64,000 bases of DNA, from positions 118,608 to 182,607 of the forward strand of contig CAWJEE010000007.1 of the NCBI GenBank assembly GCA_963841815.1, given 5' to 3'. Below, one piece after another: positions 28,210 to 37,156 of this stretch. The position numbers were made by a program, and so were the translations under genes. The notes beneath the pieces were generated by a model. It had not been told where the DNA came from. It did no database searches and was given only the letters and a program-made list of their open reading frames with translations. Each line of letters starts with the position of its first letter. Position 1 is the stretch's first letter. The DNA is from JAOUJD01 sp963841815. GTDB lineage: Bacteria; Pseudomonadota; Gammaproteobacteria; Burkholderiales; Burkholderiaceae_F.

Positions 28210-29988
28210 ATGCAGAAAGCGCTCTGTGCGGCCTTCGTGGCCGCGGCGCTCGCCGCACCCGCCGCGGCGGTGGCCGCCGACGCGCCGCGCCGGCCGAACA
28301 TCGTCATCATCCTCGGCGACGACCTCGGCTTCGCCGACCTGGGCTCGTACGGCAGCGAGATCAGGACGCCGGCCATCGACGCGCTCGCGAAGCAGGGCGT
28401 GCGCTTCACGAACTTCTACACGCACGCGAGCAGCTCGCCGACGCGCTCGATGCTGCTCACCGGGGTCGACACGCACCTGAACGGCCTCGGGAATATGGAC
28501 GAGTGGACGGCGCCCAACCAGCGGGGCGCGGTCGGGTACGAGGGCTACCTCAACGACCGGGTGGTCACGATGCCGCAGCTGCTGAAGGCGGCCGGCTATC
28601 ACACGTACATGGTCGGCAAGTGGCACATGGGCAAGGCGCCCGACCAGATCCCGGCGGCGCGCGGCTTCGAGCGCGACTTCTCGCTGCTCGACGGCGCCGG
28701 CAGTTACTGGGACATGACGAACTTCACCGGCGCGTCGCCGAAGTCGGTCTTCACCGAGGACGGGCGCTATCTCACCAAGCTGCCCGACGACTATTACGCG
28801 ACCAAGACCTACACCGACAAGCTGATCAGCTACATCGACGCCAACCACGGCGACGGCAAGCCGTTCTTCGCGTACATGTCCCACCAGGCGCCGCACGATC
28901 CGTACCACCTTCCGCGCGACTGGCGCAACCGTCACGTCGGCGAGTACGACAAGGGCTGGGACGCCGTGCGCCAGGAACGGCTGAAGCGGCAGGTCGAGCT
29001 CGGAATCATGCCGCCCGGCACCGAGCTGGCCGAACGGATGTGGTTCCTGCCCGATCCGATCGTGCTGGCTCCGGCCAGCCGGGCCATCCTCGGCAAGAAG
29101 ATGGAGCTGTATGCCGGGATGGTCGAGAACATGGACTTCCACGTCGGCCGGCTCATCGATTACCTGAAGAAGATCGGCGAGTACGAGAACACGATCTTCA
29201 TCGTGTTCGGCGACAACGGTGCCGAGGGCACCGATCTCTTCCAGATGATCGCGGGCTCGCCGGGTTCGCGCGACTTCCTGTTCGCCGCGATCAACTGGTC
29301 GCAGACCAATCCCAACGCGTGGGGCGATCCGGGCTCGTACGTCGGCTACGGTCCAATGTGGGCGCAGGTGTCGATGACGCCGTTCAGCCAGTACAAGGGC
29401 TGGCTGGCCGAAGGCGGCATCCGCAACGCGCTCATCGTCAGCGGTCCGGTGGTCAAGCGTCCGCAGGGCAGCCTCAACCACGGCGTGCTGCACGTGGCCG
29501 ACCTGATGCCGACGCTGCTCGACGTCGCCGGTGCGAGCTATCCCAAGACCAACGAGGGGCGTGAATTGCCGCCGCTGATCGGCAAGTCGTGGATGCCATT
29601 GCTGGCCGGGAAGGCCGACGCCGTGCGGACCGACCAGGACTCTCTCGCGTGGGAAGTCTTCGGCAACCGCGCGGTGCGGCAGGGCGAGTGGAAGCTGCGC
29701 TGGCAGTTCAAGCCGTATGGCAAGGGCGACTGGGAACTGTTCAACGTCGCCAAGGATCCCGCCGAGCGCAAGGACCTCGCGGCACAGAATCCCGACAAGG
29801 TGAAGGCGTTGTTGGCGGTCTGGGACGGCTACGTCAAGGCCAACAACGTGATCCTGCCGAGCCGCGGACCCTTCGAGACCCTGGAAGACCAGTTGCCGCA
29901 GCGGGTACCGGTCGAGGCGGGTTTCCCGCCCCTGATCTACAAGCGGCAGTTCGTCCCGCCGAAGGAAATGCTTGCCGATCCGAAGTGA
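28210..29988 (+). CDS. Exported arylsulfatase, Ser-type active site
   Basis: A sulfatase of the alkaline-phosphatase superfamily resembling Pseudomonas arylsulfatase. It has a signal peptide (MQKALCAAFVAAALAAPAAAVAA), the metal site NIVIILGDDLGFADLGSYG, and the modification motif SSPTRSMLLTG around residue 75. KWHMGK, VFGDNGAEG and ADLMPTLLDVAGA follow. The residue normally converted to formylglycine is Ser (S75), not Cys, so activation needs a radical-SAM maturase (anSME/AtsB). The start at 28210 is chosen for the signal peptide and an upstream CAGGGA. It is followed by a porin-like gene and a maturase remnant. Confidence 0.9.
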   Translation: MQKALCAAFVAAALAAPAAAVAADAPRRPNIVIILGDDLGFADLGSYGSEIRTPAIDALAKQGVRFTNFYTHASSSPTRSMLLTGVDTHLNGLGNMDEWTAPNQRGAVGYEGYLNDRVVTMPQLLKAAGYHTYMVGKWHMGKAPDQIPAARGFERDFSLLDGAGSYWDMTNFTGASPKSVFTEDGRYLTKLPDDYYATKTYTDKLISYIDANHGDGKPFFAYMSHQAPHDPYHLPRDWRNRHVGEYDKGWDAVRQERLKRQVELGIMPPGTELAERMWFLPDPIVLAPASRAILGKKMELYAGMVENMDFHVGRLIDYLKKIGEYENTIFIVFGDNGAEGTDLFQMIAGSPGSRDFLFAAINWSQTNPNAWGDPGSYVGYGPMWAQVSMTPFSQYKGWLAEGGIRNALIVSGPVVKRPQGSLNHGVLHVADLMPTLLDVAGASYPKTNEGRELPPLIGKSWMPLLAGKADAVRTDQDSLAWEVFGNRAVRQGEWKLRWQFKPYGKGDWELFNVAKDPAERKDLAAQNPDKVKALLAVWDGYVKANNVILPSRGPFETLEDQLPQRVPVEAGFPPLIYKRQFVPPKEMLADPK

Positions 29989-30049
29989 ACGTTGCTGGCC
30001 GGGCAGCAATCGCGAACAAACAGAAATTCAGAAAGTCGACGGAGGTCTG

Positions 30050-31033
30050 ATGAAAATGCCTGCCTGGTTGTGGATGGTCGCGGCAACGGTGCTCGCCATG
30101 GGAGCGCTCTCGCCGCCCCAGTCCCTGGCGCAGGTGCCGGGGCGGTTCTACTGGAAGACGCTGTCGGGCGCGAGCGCGGTGCCGGTCATCGTCAACTCGA
30201 TCAGCGGCAACACGAATCCGTTCGACATGGGCCACACCGTGACGCCCGGCGCGAACTTCGACGCCACGCTGGCGATGATGGGGTACGCGCAGACCTTCAC
30301 CCTGTGGGATCGCTCCGCGATGGCGGCGATCATCTTTCCGATGGGCCGGATATCCGGCGACGTCACCGTGGCCGGGAAGACGGCCAACCAGTCGGCCAGC
30401 GGCTTCGGCGACCCGATGCTCGAGTTCAACCTGAACCTCATCGGCCCGAAGGCGCAGAAGAACATTCCCGACGTCCTGCGCTACGAGCCGGGGTTCTCGG
30501 TCGACCTGCTGGCCGATCTCGCGCTGCCGATCGGCGAGTACAACAGCGACCAGCCGCTGAACGTCGGCCAGAACCGCTGGTACGGGCGCGTGGGCTTCCC
30601 CGTCATCTGGCAACTCGGCGACTGGGTCCCCGGTCGGCGCACGACGCTCGAATTCCTGCCTGCGGTCTGGATGTTCGGGAACAACACGGACTACGTGGGG
30701 CAGACGCTGAAGACCGATCCGCTGTTCCAGTTGGACGCGCACCTGACGCGCGACTTCACCGAGAACTTCTGGGGCGCCATCGACGCCTCCTGGTACAGCG
30801 GCGGCCGCGCAACCGTCAATGGCGTGCAGGGACAGAAGCTCAACAACGTCGGTGTGGGCCTCACGCTTGGGTACACGGTCAACAGCAACCTCAACCTCAC
30901 CCTGGGCTACAAGTCCACGATTGGTGACAGCGCCCCCACCGACCTGCGCATGGATGGCTTCATGGTCACGCTCGTTTACGGGTGGCACCCGCTCATCGAG
31001 GGGTCGAAGCGGTTGAAGAGCGGCGAGAAGTAG
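30050..31033 (+). CDS. Outer-membrane transporter, phenol-degradation MetA type
   Basis: A 327-residue exported beta-barrel. A signal peptide (WLWMVAATVLAMGALSPPQSLAQ) is followed by VPGRFYWKTLSGASAVPVI, TFTLWDRSAMAAIIFPMGRISGDV and a late NLNLTLGYKSTIGD strand, the pattern of the Phenol_MetA_deg family. It has a strong GGAGG site. Located 61 bp after the sulfatase, it probably takes up the aromatic substrate or product. Confidence 0.85.
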   Translation: MKMPAWLWMVAATVLAMGALSPPQSLAQVPGRFYWKTLSGASAVPVIVNSISGNTNPFDMGHTVTPGANFDATLAMMGYAQTFTLWDRSAMAAIIFPMGRISGDVTVAGKTANQSASGFGDPMLEFNLNLIGPKAQKNIPDVLRYEPGFSVDLLADLALPIGEYNSDQPLNVGQNRWYGRVGFPVIWQLGDWVPGRRTTLEFLPAVWMFGNNTDYVGQTLKTDPLFQLDAHLTRDFTENFWGAIDASWYSGGRATVNGVQGQKLNNVGVGLTLGYTVNSNLNLTLGYKSTIGDSAPTDLRMDGFMVTLVYGWHPLIEGSKRLKSGEK

Positions 31034-31220
31034 CGCGCAATTCAAGAATCGTGAGGCGCGCCTTGGTGCGGGAACAGCACACGGTGCAATCGATTTTTCG
31101 CGAGCGCCTGACGGCTACACCGGCCCGGTGCTGCGCCACCGCCGCCGTGGCGGCCTTCTCGCTCGACGCACAGCGGCAACCCGCGGGCATCAACCCCGAG
31201 GTGCGGCGACTGCTCTAGGC

Positions 31221-31412
31221 CTCGACCTGGAGTGCAACGCAACGAAGCCGGGCCTGCACTACCTGTGCGCCGGCTACAAGAAGTTGTTCCGCCACGTCCG
31301 CAGGTACATGCGGGCGATGACGACGCTCATGGAGAACGACCTGCCGGTTTCGCTGGTGATGAAGGCAATCGACGGCCCGCTGATCGTCCCGCGCAAGAGC
31401 CCCGGCCCATAA
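31221..31412 (+). pseudogene. Anaerobic sulfatase-maturase (anSME/AtsB), C-terminal remnant
   Basis: The last 60 or so codons read LECNATKPGLHYLCAGYKKLFRHVRRYMRAMTTLMENDLPVSLVM. They contain the Cys and GYKKLF-H pattern found near the end of radical-SAM sulfatase maturases. The SAM-binding CxxxCxxC domain and most of the protein are missing. The 190 bp upstream (31034-31220) show nothing recognisable. Position directly after the Ser-type sulfatase module fits a lost dedicated maturase. Confidence 0.65.
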
Positions 31413-31501
31413 GGGGTCGAAGTTTCGATCGAACGCGTGACTTGGAATGGAAGCGGGCAAAGCGCGCTGCTCGCCGATCCCTGCGATGTCCGCATAGGGT
31501 C

Positions 31502-33097
31502 GAGGCCGTGTGTAAACGCTGCGAGGCGGCGGTTTGTCAGGGCCTGTCGCCGGCGTAGCGGCGTTGTGTGCTGAGGCCGAGCAAGCGCGCTCGCGCTACG
31601 CCTGCATCACTTTGATCAACGAAGCGGTTCCGAGCAGTCGGATCATCCGTTTCATGTTGTACGCCAGCACCTGCAAGCTCATCTCGGTTCGTACCTTGGG
31701 CAACGTCCGCGTCAGGAAGTGCGTCGCACCCATCCAGGCCTTGAGCGTGCCGAAGGTGTGCTCGACGGTTTGTCGTCGTTCGCGTGCTGCCTGCGGCCGC
31801 TGATTCAGTCGCGCTTGCATCCGTTCGAGCACCGCCTCGTGCTCCCAACGCGCGATGCGCCGCTGTTTGCCGGTAGTGCACTTCGGCTTGAGCGGACATC
31901 GCGGACAGGCAGACGACCAGTACTTGTGCAAGGTCTGGCCCTTCTCAACCACTGTCATGCGATGGATGGCACGTTCGCCGGCCGGACAGCGATAGGTATC
32001 GTCGGCCTCGTTGTAGACGAAGTCGCTCCTGTCGAAGAGACCGGCTGCCTTGTTGTTGGACGTCTGCGGCTTCGGCACCAGCGGGACGATGCCAGCGGCG
32101 TCACAGCGCAGGATCTCTTCGCCATAGAAGTAGCCGCGATCCGCGAGCACCGTGATCGGCCGGCCGATGGTGTCCTGCGTCTGCATCGCCATGTCGGCGA
32201 GCTGTGTGCGGTCATGACCGACGTTAGTAACCTCGTGCGTGACGATCAGATGGTGCTTGGTGTCCACCGCAGTCTGCACGTTGTAGCCGACGATGCCGGT
32301 GCCGCGGCCGCTCGTGGCCATCGAGCGCGCATCCGGGTCGGTAAGCGAGACCTGCTGGTCGGGCGCCTCGTGGAGTTGCTGCTCGATCTGCCGCAGCCGC
32401 GTCATCTGCGCCTTCACCGTCGCAAGCTTTTCCTTCAGATGCTCGACCCGCGCCTCGGTCACGAGGCTGGGATCGCGGTCGGCCCGGTCGAGCTCCGTCA
32501 GGTAGCGCTCGACACTCTCGTCGAGCTGCTGCATCCGCGCCTTGAGCTTGCGCTCCGTGAAGTTCTTGTCGCGGTTGTTCACCGCCTTGAACTTGCTGCC
32601 GTCGATCGCCACCGTGGCCCCTTCGAACAGGCCGAGCCCCCGGCACAGCAGAACAAACTCGCGACATGCCGTGCGGATCGCCTCGCCGTTGTCGCGCCGG
32701 AAGTCGGCGATCGTCTTGAAGTCGGGCATCAGGCGCCCGGTGAGCCAGATCAGCTCGACGTTGCGCTGCGCTTCGCGCTCCAGCCGACGGCTCGACTGCA
32801 CCCGGTTCAAGTACCCGTAGATGTAGATCTTGAGCAGCGTGGCCGGGTGATATGCCGGCCGTCCCGTGTCTGCCGGCTGCGCCCGCTCGAACCCAAGTTG
32901 CACCAGGTCCAAGGCGTCGACGAAGACATCGACCGCCCGCACCGGGTTGTCTTCTTCGATCCAGTCGTCCAGTCGCTCAGGAAACAGGACGCTCTGCGTT
33001 CGATCCTGCCCGTCGATGTATCGGCTCATGCACCGCTCCAGCAACGCGATGCCGAATCATCGGGCACAAACCTTACGTGGAGTTTTCACACGGCCTC
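31502..33097. mobile_element. IS1182-family insertion sequence
   Basis: About 1.6 kb containing one transposase. Its ends are imperfect inverted repeats: GAGGCCGTGTGTAAAC at 31502-31517 and, in reverse, GTTTTCACACGGCCTC at 33082-33097 (one mismatch). The 4-bp sequence GGTC flanks both sides (31498-31501 and 33098-33101), as expected for a target duplication. The insertion follows the maturase remnant. Confidence 0.82.
31596..33029 (-). CDS. IS1182-family transposase
   Basis: A DDE transposase of 477 residues starting MSRYIDGQDRTQSVLFPERLDDWI. It has the N-terminal DUF772-type region (GRPAYHPATLLKIYIYGYLNRVQSSRRLE), the middle AIDGSKFKAVNN, LADRGYFYGEEIL, the Cys-rich ACPRCPLKPKC, and the C-terminal VEHTFGTLKAWMGATHFLTR. 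It is intact and potentially active. An ATG five codons upstream is in frame. Confidence 0.93.
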   Translation of the reverse strand: MSRYIDGQDRTQSVLFPERLDDWIEEDNPVRAVDVFVDALDLVQLGFERAQPADTGRPAYHPATLLKIYIYGYLNRVQSSRRLEREAQRNVELIWLTGRLMPDFKTIADFRRDNGEAIRTACREFVLLCRGLGLFEGATVAIDGSKFKAVNNRDKNFTERKLKARMQQLDESVERYLTELDRADRDPSLVTEARVEHLKEKLATVKAQMTRLRQIEQQLHEAPDQQVSLTDPDARSMATSGRGTGIVGYNVQTAVDTKHHLIVTHEVTNVGHDRTQLADMAMQTQDTIGRPITVLADRGYFYGEEILRCDAAGIVPLVPKPQTSNNKAAGLFDRSDFVYNEADDTYRCPAGERAIHRMTVVEKGQTLHKYWSSACPRCPLKPKCTTGKQRRIARWEHEAVLERMQARLNQRPQAARERRQTVEHTFGTLKAWMGATHFLTRTLPKVRTEMSLQVLAYNMKRMIRLLGTASLIKVMQA

Positions 33098-33125
33098 GGT
33101 CGCAAAGCGACCAAAGAGGAAAGGT

Positions 33126-33146
33126 CGCTTAGCGGCCAGAAGCGGA
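33126..33146 (+). repeat. Direct repeat flanking the SRPBCC-DMT pair, left copy
   Basis: CGCTTASCGGCCARAAGCS-type motif, in the same orientation as 34807-34827 (about 18 of 21 bases shared). The two copies bracket the SRPBCC and DMT genes. Confidence 0.45.
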
Positions 33147-33257
33147 AGTTGCGCGGGCGCTAGTTGGCGATTCAATCCGGCCGGCGGGCGCCAAGCCGCT
33201 CGCGCTCAGCCAAAGCCAAGAAATCGGCGCTGCCGATTGGCCAAGCGAGACAAAGCG

Positions 33258-33674
33258 TTACTCGGACGCCAGCTTGCCCTGAACATGGCGAGCAAAGTTA
33301 TCCAGAATCGCCTGCCAACCTGTTCGCTGCTGCTCTTCAGAGTGACTTGGCTCGCTGTCGAACGTGACGGTCACCGTCACGGCATCAGCTCTGTCGATGA
33401 ACTCAACGGCCGCCACGCGATCGCCGAATGAGTACTCGATTAGCTCATGCGGCACTACCTTCGTGTATTCGCCAGCGAAGTCAAAGCCGAAGGAGCCATC
33501 CTTCGCCTCCATTCGCGAGCAGAACCTGCCCCCAGGACGAAGGTCGACCGAGGCGGAAGTCGTATGCCAATCCGGTGAGGCAGCATTCCACTGCATGATG
33601 TCGGCAGGAGTGGTGTAGGCGCGCCAAACTTCCTGCACTGGCGCTGCCACTACTGTTGAAACGACGATCTTCAT
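33258..33674 (-). CDS. SRPBCC (AHSA1-like) domain protein
   Basis: A 138-residue helix-grip protein: MKIVVSTVVAAPVQEVWRAYTTPADIMQWNAASPDWHTT, VDLRPGGRFCSRMEAKDG, then TVTVTFDSEPSHSEEQQRTGWQAILDNFARHV. This is the YndB/activator-of-Hsp90-like group, with a hydrophobic ligand cavity. Its ATG overlaps the stop of a short upstream frame (ATGA). Ligand unknown. Confidence 0.85.
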   Translation of the reverse strand: MKIVVSTVVAAPVQEVWRAYTTPADIMQWNAASPDWHTTSASVDLRPGGRFCSRMEAKDGSFGFDFAGEYTKVVPHELIEYSFGDRVAAVEFIDRADAVTVTVTFDSEPSHSEEQQRTGWQAILDNFARHVQGKLASE

Positions 33675-33784
33675 GCTTGTCTCCCAACGCCCACTATGCG
33701 GTCGAGTTGCGTATCGATCATGAGACGATAGTTCGTAAGAGGCGTCCAGCCATCGGAATCATGACCTTTCAGGCTTTCAGCCAT
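33671..33784 (-). CDS. Short open frame coupled to the SRPBCC gene
   Basis: A possible 37-residue peptide (MAESLKGHDSDGWTPLTNYRLMIDTQLDRIVG). Its stop overlaps the SRPBCC start in an ATGA arrangement. I recognise no family. It may be the tail of a lost upstream gene or chance. Confidence 0.3.
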   Translation of the reverse strand: MAESLKGHDSDGWTPLTNYRLMIDTQLDRIVGVGRQA

Positions 33785-33869
33785 GCTTGAACCTCGTCCC
33801 AAGTGCGGATGCTGCGACGTGCGCATAACTCTGGCATCGGTCCTAGCCACGACGGACTGAGCCGCGCGC

Positions 33870-34754
33870 ATGCATTCAACTAACGAGACCCGAGGCCTCT
33901 GGTTCGGATTCCTGGGCGTGCTTGTCTTTTCCTTGACTACGCCGATGACCCGACTCGCGGTGGGCAGCACGGGCGATCCGCAGTTGCCCGCTGCGTTCGT
34001 CACCGCAGGTCGTGCGGGTTTCGCGGCGGTCCTGTCTGCCGTGTACCTGTTGGCGATGCGTGCGAAGGCTCCTCGGCCGGACCAACTCCCCTCGTTCCTC
34101 CTCTCCGCGCTGGGCACGGTGGTCGGATTTCCTCTGTTTCTCGCGCTGGCGCTTCAGAGAGTGGACGCCATTCACGCATCCGTCATCACGGGCGTGCTGC
34201 CATTGGCCACAGCAGTGGTCGCGGCGGTGGTATTCCGCCAGAGACCGTCTGTGGGATTCTGGGTCTGCGCCGTACTCGGGTGCGCGCTCGTACTGGCGTT
34301 CGCCGCGCTACGAGGTGGGGGTGCGATTGCCTTGGCCGATGCCTTCCTCTTTGGGGCGATGGCCAGCGCGGCGGTTGGCTACGTGGCCGGCGCCAGGCTC
34401 TCCCAGCAAATGCCTGCAGAGCAGGTGATCTGCTGGGTCCTCGTGGGAAGCGCACCGCTGACCCTTCCAGCCACCTTCCTGCTGTGGCCGGAACGAACGG
34501 CGAGCATTTCGGCCTGGCTCGGCTTTGCCTATGTCACCGTGTTCTCGATGTGGCTCGGATTCTTCGCCTGGTATCGCGGTTTGGCTCTGGGAGGGGCAGT
34601 ACGCGTGAGCCAAGTTCAACTCCTGCAGCCGTTTCTCGGCATCCTGTTCGCTGTGCCGATACTTGGAGAGCGGCTTGATGTTGTCACCGTGATCTTTGCG
34701 ACCGGGGTGGTTGCGGTGGTCTTTGCCGGACGAAGAATGCCGTTGCGGCGCTAG
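33870..34754 (+). CDS. DMT-superfamily (EamA) transporter
   Basis: A 294-residue inner-membrane protein with about ten transmembrane segments in two EamA repeats. It includes GFLGVLVFSLTTPMTRLAVG at the start and VSQVQLLQPFLGILFAVPILGERLDVVTVIFATGVV near the end, as in drug/metabolite exporters. It is divergent from the SRPBCC gene. Substrate unknown; an amino acid or small metabolite exporter is most likely. Confidence 0.9.
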   Translation: MHSTNETRGLWFGFLGVLVFSLTTPMTRLAVGSTGDPQLPAAFVTAGRAGFAAVLSAVYLLAMRAKAPRPDQLPSFLLSALGTVVGFPLFLALALQRVDAIHASVITGVLPLATAVVAAVVFRQRPSVGFWVCAVLGCALVLAFAALRGGGAIALADAFLFGAMASAAVGYVAGARLSQQMPAEQVICWVLVGSAPLTLPATFLLWPERTASISAWLGFAYVTVFSMWLGFFAWYRGLALGGAVRVSQVQLLQPFLGILFAVPILGERLDVVTVIFATGVVAVVFAGRRMPLRR

Positions 34755-34806
34755 GCCAACCATTGGGGCGGTGCAACGGGCGCGTAAGCGAAAACGGACT
34801 GAAGGG

Positions 34807-34827
34807 CGCTTACCGGCCAAAAGCCGA
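34807..34827 (+). repeat. Direct repeat flanking the SRPBCC-DMT pair, right copy
   Basis: Right-hand partner of the repeat at 33126-33146. It lies in a 158-bp gap between the DMT gene and IS3 that contains nothing else recognisable. Confidence 0.45.
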
Positions 34828-34966
34828 CATTGGTTGATACCAGGTAGTCCGCCGCTAAACGGTCATTGCCAACAATGTCTGGCTTGTCTGTTGACGGTTC
34901 AGCGCGTCAGGGTGACCTGCCCCCTGCCGGCGTACCAATCGGTTGGCGGGAGTCCGGGCTGCAAGG

Positions 34967-35807
34967 CTAGTTGATGGGTTGGATTTTGTCGTCTTGGTTT
35001 TGAGCAGCATCGCCGGGACTCCGGCGATGCTGCTCGGCGAACTGGGCTGGCGGTATTCGTCCCAGACTGCTGTGCGGACGCACCTCGTTGTAATCGCGGC
35101 GCCAGCTCGCGACCGTCGTTCTGGCTTGGTGCAGTGACTCGAACCATTGCTCGTTCAGGCACTCGTCGCGCAGCCGGCCGTTGAAGCTCTCGATGAAGGC
35201 GTTTTGCATGGGACGGCCCGGATCGATCAGGCGATGCCGGATGCCCCTGGCCTGCGCCCAACCCATGAACGCTCGGCTCGTGAACTCCGGTCCGTTGTCA
35301 GTCCGAACCACCCGGGGATAGCCGCGGAACAGCGCGGCTCGATCGAGCAGGCGTGTGACGTACTCGCCCGAGATGCCGTAGTCCACGGCGATGTCCACGC
35401 ACTCACGACTGAAGTCGTCGGTAACGGTCAGCAGCTTGATCCGTCGACCGTTGACCAGGCTGTCAGCGACGAAGTCCATGCTCCATACCTCGTTGAGCGC
35501 GCTCGCTGGCAACAGACGGCTGGCGCTCGTTGCTCGGACGCTTGGCCTTGCGCCGCTTGCGAACGGTGAGGTTGGCCGCGGTGTAGAGGCGATAGACACG
35601 CTTGTGATTGATCTCCGGGTACGCGGGCCGCAGCAGATCGTGAATGCGCCGATAGCCGAAGCGGCGCCGAACGTGGGCCAGCTCGACAATCTTGCCGCTC
35701 AGCTCGGCGTTCAATGGGCTGGCCACCGGCGGATGTCGGTACGCATCACGGGATAGCCCCACAAGACGACACGCACGCCGCTCCGACAGATGGTGCTGCT
35801 CGATCAT
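34967..35807 (-). pseudogene. IS3-family transposase OrfB (frameshifted)
   Basis: The integrase-core half of the IS3 transposase. The first frame reads MIEQHHLSERRACRLVGLSRDAYRH and RRRFGYRRIHDLLRP up to KAKRPSNERQ. It then shifts near 35530 to RLLPASALNEVWSMDFVADSLVNGRRIKLLTVTDDFSRE, RTDNGPEFTSRAF and QNAFIESFNGRLRDECLNEQWF (the D,D,E triad). Dropping one C from CAGCCGTCTG restores the frame. It is normally made as an OrfAB fusion by programmed frameshifting. Confidence 0.88.
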
Positions 35808-35839
35808 CTTGCCGACGGCTGCTCGCTTGACCTGTGGGG

Positions 35840-36107
35840 CTAGCGCTTTACCCCGAGCACGCTCTTGAGTGCATGCATGTCCAGATGCGCTTCGGCCAGC
35901 AACTTCTTCAGCTTGCCGTTCTCGGCCTCGAGCTCACGCAGCCGCTTTGCATCGGCCACCTCCATCCCGCCGAACCGCGCACGCCACTTGTAGAACGTGG
36001 CATCGCTGAAGCCGCCCTTGCGACACAGCTCCTTGATCGGCATGCCGGCCTCGAGCCTGCTTCAGGAAACCGATGATCTGTTCTTCTGTGAATCGACTCT
36101 TCTTCAT
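35840..36107 (-). pseudogene. IS3-family OrfA (frameshifted)
   Basis: The helix-turn-helix subunit: MKKSRFTEEQIIGFLKQA, then after one extra base near 36057, MPIKELCRKGGFSDATFYKWRARFGGMEV and a leucine-zipper end ENGKLKKLLAEAHLDMHALKSVLG. 88 residues once corrected. Confidence 0.85.
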
Positions 36108-36143
36108 GTCCGTCATTCTCCCGAAAGACGAACTCCACTGCCT

Positions 36144-36671
36144 TCACGTTGGTACGGCAGGAAGGGGGCAGGTCAAGGGCAGCGTCTTGAGAAATGCAAT
36201 CAGGTCAGCTAGATCATCGTTACTCATGTTCCAACGGGGCATGTCGGGCTCGAGCTGGGTGCCATCGGGATCCTGACCTTTTACAACGGCAAGTCGAAAT
36301 TTCTCAGTATCAAATTCGGGTTGCAGCACCGACCACCGAATGTCCTTGGCATCCATTACTTGCATCATGCCCATGCTGTGTTTGCCACCCCGTCCGTCGG
36401 GGCCGTGACACGAGACACAGGCCATGCGCCCTCCCATCATCATCCAACCGCCGGTCCCAGGTCCGCCGGTGTAGGTAATCGGTTTGCCGCGTTCACTGGT
36501 TGCGGTGAAAAAGATGCGCTCACCGTTCGAGTGAAAGGCGCCGGTCCCCCACGCGGTTCCGCTGCCGCCCATCATGCCTCGACCCATTTGGGCGCTTGCA
36601 CTGTTCGAGTAGTTCAGGAAGCCGCCCACGATGACGGTCATGACTGCAACGCCCGCTGCTTTCCACATCAT
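36144..36671 (-). CDS. Exported c-type cytochrome with IS-altered C-terminus
   Basis: A signal peptide (MMWKAAGVAVMTVIVGGFLNYSNSASAQ) is followed by a Met/Gly-rich stretch (MGRGMMGGSG), one haem-binding CVSCH, and PDGTQLEPDMPRWNMSNDDLADLIAFLKTLP, typical of cytochrome c family proteins with a distal Met. The ATG at 36671 is preceded by GGAGG; upstream ATGs are in frame. The original gene ended ...FLKTLP-stop. The IS3 insertion replaced the TGA and adds about ten residues from the IS end (LTCPLPAVPT). It is probably still functional. Confidence 0.82.
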   Translation of the reverse strand: MMWKAAGVAVMTVIVGGFLNYSNSASAQMGRGMMGGSGTAWGTGAFHSNGERIFFTATSERGKPITYTGGPGTGGWMMMGGRMACVSCHGPDGRGGKHSMGMMQVMDAKDIRWSVLQPEFDTEKFRLAVVKGQDPDGTQLEPDMPRWNMSNDDLADLIAFLKTLPLTCPLPAVPT

Positions 36672-37156
36672 CGCGTCCTCCATGGCGTGTCTCAAAGCCA
36701 TTAAGAAACACTTGAAAGATTTCCTTTACGAACCGCGATCGGTTCGCGCCCGCGGTGACTCGCACCATCGGCCCTGCAATCCATCGTGCACACTGGTGAA
36801 AGCCGCCGTGCGCTTCAGTGCGGTCGGTGACATGGCGGCACATTGGGCCGACCGACAGACATCGCTGGTGCTGATTGATCGCTGCTGGTGTTGATCGCAA
36901 GGCACGTCCGCGGTTCCAGGACCAGACCTCCCTCAAAGGCGTGAGGGGGAATGGATGCGGAAGGGTAGGATCGTCAGCTTCCGCGCCCAGTTAACCGTCC
37001 CATTCTTGGCGAGCAATTGGGGAGCCATGGGCGGCTGGCTTGGCTGCTCGACGCGACACTTTTTCAGAATCATGCGTCGAACGGCCGATTCGGAATTGAA
37101 TGCACTCCACCAACATATAACCGCCTCCGGGGTGGAACTACATGAAGGATCGGCTC
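36672..37156. other. Intergenic region upstream of the cytochrome c and LapA-like genes
   Basis: About 485 bp between divergent genes. Only low-quality overlapping frames occur. It presumably carries both promoters, but no clear elements were identified. Confidence 0.5.

Larger units (their letters stand above)
34913..36175. mobile_element. IS3-family insertion sequence
   Basis: A 1263-bp element with inverted ends TGACCTGCCCCCT (34913-34925) and AGGGGGCAGGTCA (36163-36175). It is flanked by the 4-bp duplication AGGG (34909-34912 and 36176-36179). It carries orfA and orfB on the minus strand, each with one apparent extra base. It landed exactly on the stop codon of the cytochrome c gene. Confidence 0.88.
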
